DNA of 64,000 nucleotides from the NCBI GenBank assembly GCA_032622095.1, contig CP136067.1:122423030-122487029 (forward strand), read 5' to 3'. Below the pieces are notes generated by a model. The model ran no database searches, was not told where the DNA came from, and saw nothing but the letters and a program-made list of their open reading frames with translations. Both the position numbers and the translations under genes were made by a program. Positions 62,212 through 64,000 of the stretch are shown here, in pieces; positions within the stretch are counted from its first letter, which is position 1; each line of letters starts with the position of its first letter. This DNA is from Siphonodentalium dalli. Taxonomy: Eukaryota > Mollusca > Scaphopoda > Gadilida > Siphonodentaliidae.

Positions 62212-62830
62212 CATCCTTATCCTTATCACAATCAAATTGATGGTGAACACAGCCATGGAGAAAATGTCTTAACTTTATATGACAAGGTGAATAAATCACA
62301 TTCTAGTTATTTATTAAATAACGGGTTATTGATCAGGTCTGTCATCCCCAGGGATATGTTTTGGTGCTATAAATTGTCTGATTAGTGGACCTATAACACA
62401 GTGCCAATTGCAGAAATCATTTGTTTATGATTGGTTTATGACCGATGACCATCGGTTCCCTGGTGACTCGGGCCATAAGGTAGTTCAAACATCAAGCCAT
62501 GGTTATCAACATATGCCATCTCTAGGCCAGCACAACAGTCATTTACAGTTATTTATGTACAGTACAGATACCCTATGTAATTTGCTAGTATTGAAGATTG
62601 TGTGCATGAATATCGAACCTGTATTTTACACTAAATGCAGTTAGAAGATTTGTAAATTCCCAATTGGGTCATGCATTTCATCCCCCAATAAAACACAAAC
62701 ATGAAATGAACAAATCAGAAATTGATCGATAGTTCACTGCTACAAATTATGTCAATATTGGGCTAATTTATGGTGCTAATCTCCAAGCTGGGGTCCGATT
62801 TCAGGAATTGTTTTTTACTTCAACTGATAT
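62212..62830. other. PLCL-like intron, unique sequence
   Basis: Frames of 78-90 codons overlap the flank of the preceding element and have no splice support or recognised motif. Confidence 0.3.
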
Positions 62831-62833
62831 TAA

Positions 62834-63023
62834 AGGTACTCAATCCGAATTAACGCTCGCAAATTACTATTTCCTTGGCTTTGGGGGTTTTGAGCAATTT
62901 TATACTAAAGTTGACTGTGGTTAGCATTATTTTTGGGTAATTATGATAACTGAAGCATCATTTTAAAAAATGTTGTTGTTGGAATCTGATGATATGGGGA
63001 CCATCAAATCGGATTGAGTACCT
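62834..63023. mobile_element. AGGTACTCAATC-family element, short form
   Basis: TTAA-AGGTACTCAATCCGAATT to AATCGGATTGAGTACCT-TTAA, 190 bp. Most of the family interior is deleted. Confidence 0.8.
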
Positions 63024-63027
63024 TTAA

Positions 63028-63489
63028 AGGACCACTTAATTTTTGAAACTCCATATTACAGTAATGCTCTAAATAATCGACTCCTTATCCACAGCAGAAT
63101 TATGGGTAACTTTTCAGGATTTAGTCGGAAAGACTGGTATGGTTGCCATTCATCGGAAAGCTCTCAGTGACATCTGCTCTGTGCTCAAGTTTATGCCCAA
63201 AGTCTATTGTTTTCAATGGAAAGGGAATAACTCTATATATTTAGATATAGAGTTATTCCCCTTCCAACTATAGTTTGAATTCTGTTGCATTCTGGGAGCC
63301 ATAATGGGGGAAATAATTTTATTATTTAAGCTATTTTCTATTACTCTATGGGCACTTCTGAGACACAGATGTTCCAAATGGTGATGAATTATAGTATTTT
63401 AATCATATTTTGTGGCATAGATTGTTATTAAAACTGCATATCAAGGCATTATAAAAAAAATAATCGGTGACTCGAATATTAAGTGGGCC
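63028..63489. mobile_element. TTAA element, AGG(A/C)CCAC-end family, with half MITE inside
   Basis: AGGACCACTTAATTTTTGAA to CGAATATTAAGTGGGCC-TTAA; related to 43842-45240. A half copy of the CAGTAATGCCC palindrome (63059-63170) is inside. A hairpin of GGGAATAACTCTATAT and its inverse lies at 63222-63263. Confidence 0.65.
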
Positions 63490-64000
63490 TTAAAAGTAAA
63501 AAGCTATATGAATATATTAAATGAATGTGGGGTAGATGTGGTTTATTGAGTAATGTGATACCTCCATTAATTTTGATCCATGAATGGTCCCAACAACCAT
63601 TGCAACAGCTTAAATACATGTACATGTAGTGATAGTTTACCAATGGTTTACCAGTGGCACAATAGTGTGGTTGAATGTCAAGTACCCAAGAAACACTGCA
63701 TACATTTCTACAGCATTTCTCCAATCTCGCAATTAACTGTGATTGATTTTATCTTCCATAACATGCAAAGAAATTCTACTGCAGCATATTGATATATTGC
63801 ACAACCAATAATTCATGAAATGTAGACAGAGTTCCCATGAATACCAAGAGATATGGACCGGTTACCATGAATACTGACACTGTACATGCCAACAAGTCAT
63901 TAGTTCCTCTGTAAGATTGACAGAGTCAGTTCTGATAAGCACCTTGTGCTCTTTGATACCATGGAGATAATTTGTTTTGAGTCTGGGCTATTGGTATTTC
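63490..64000. other. Right edge, no feature supported
   Basis: Unique AT-rich sequence, presumably still intron 1 of the PLCL-like gene; two overlapping antisense frames near 63480-63790 show no motif. Confidence 0.3.

Overview
The window is eukaryotic genomic DNA from a repeat-rich, AT-rich animal genome, probably a mollusc and plausibly a bivalve. That placement is an inference. It rests on the spliced, metazoan-type genes, the very high density of short inverted-repeat transposons, the tandem blocks ending in GGAC-rich arrays, and the abundance of TACATGTA/ACCGGT palindromes. No bacterial-style operons, CRISPR arrays, rRNA genes or convincing functional tRNA genes are seen.

Three protein-coding loci can be supported. 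(1) Across 48228-19009 on the minus strand lies a 12-exon gene for a ubiquitin-specific protease of the USP44/USP49 type. Every exon was traced by hand through GT/AG junctions. The phases agree throughout, and the exons sum to 2970 nt (989 codons plus stop). The catalytic Cys box is in exon 3, the zinc-binding Cys pairs are in exons 8 and 9, the His box is in exon 11, and the Asn/Asp box begins exon 12. Long Lys/Ser/Thr-rich, histone-H1-like arms flank the catalytic domain. The N-terminal zf-UBP finger usual in this subfamily was not found. (2) At 54876-55122 on the plus strand is a first coding exon that looks like the N-terminus of an inactive phospholipase-C-like (PLCL/PRIP) protein; the rest would lie beyond the right edge. 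(3) At 1-659 on the minus strand is an open frame running off the left edge. It encodes a charged coiled-coil protein that I do not recognise.

Most of the remaining sequence is small non-autonomous DNA transposons and their debris. They include a ~210 bp full palindrome with TA target duplications (about 14 copies). A ~440 bp two-hairpin element has 8-9 bp duplications. Several families insert at TTAA, and three of them carry CCCTTT ends plus one common hairpin module. Three elements share GCTGA ends, and two of these have 9 bp duplications; their subterminal repeats are arranged in mirror image. Two hAT-type elements have exact 8 bp duplications. Tandem ~170-190 bp blocks end in GGAC-rich arrays. 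The USP introns are largely built from these elements.

Layout: 1-700 left-edge gene; 1-19 kb repeats; 19-48.2 kb USP gene with repeat-filled introns; 48.2-54.8 kb repeats and a possible divergent promoter; 54.9-55.1 kb PLCL-like exon; 55.1-64 kb its presumed first intron, again dense in elements. The points most worth a second look are the modular TTAA elements that share single TTAA sites, the mirrored-repeat elements, a fossil duplicate of the zinc-binding USP exon, and a ladder of in-frame splice donors in USP exon 2.
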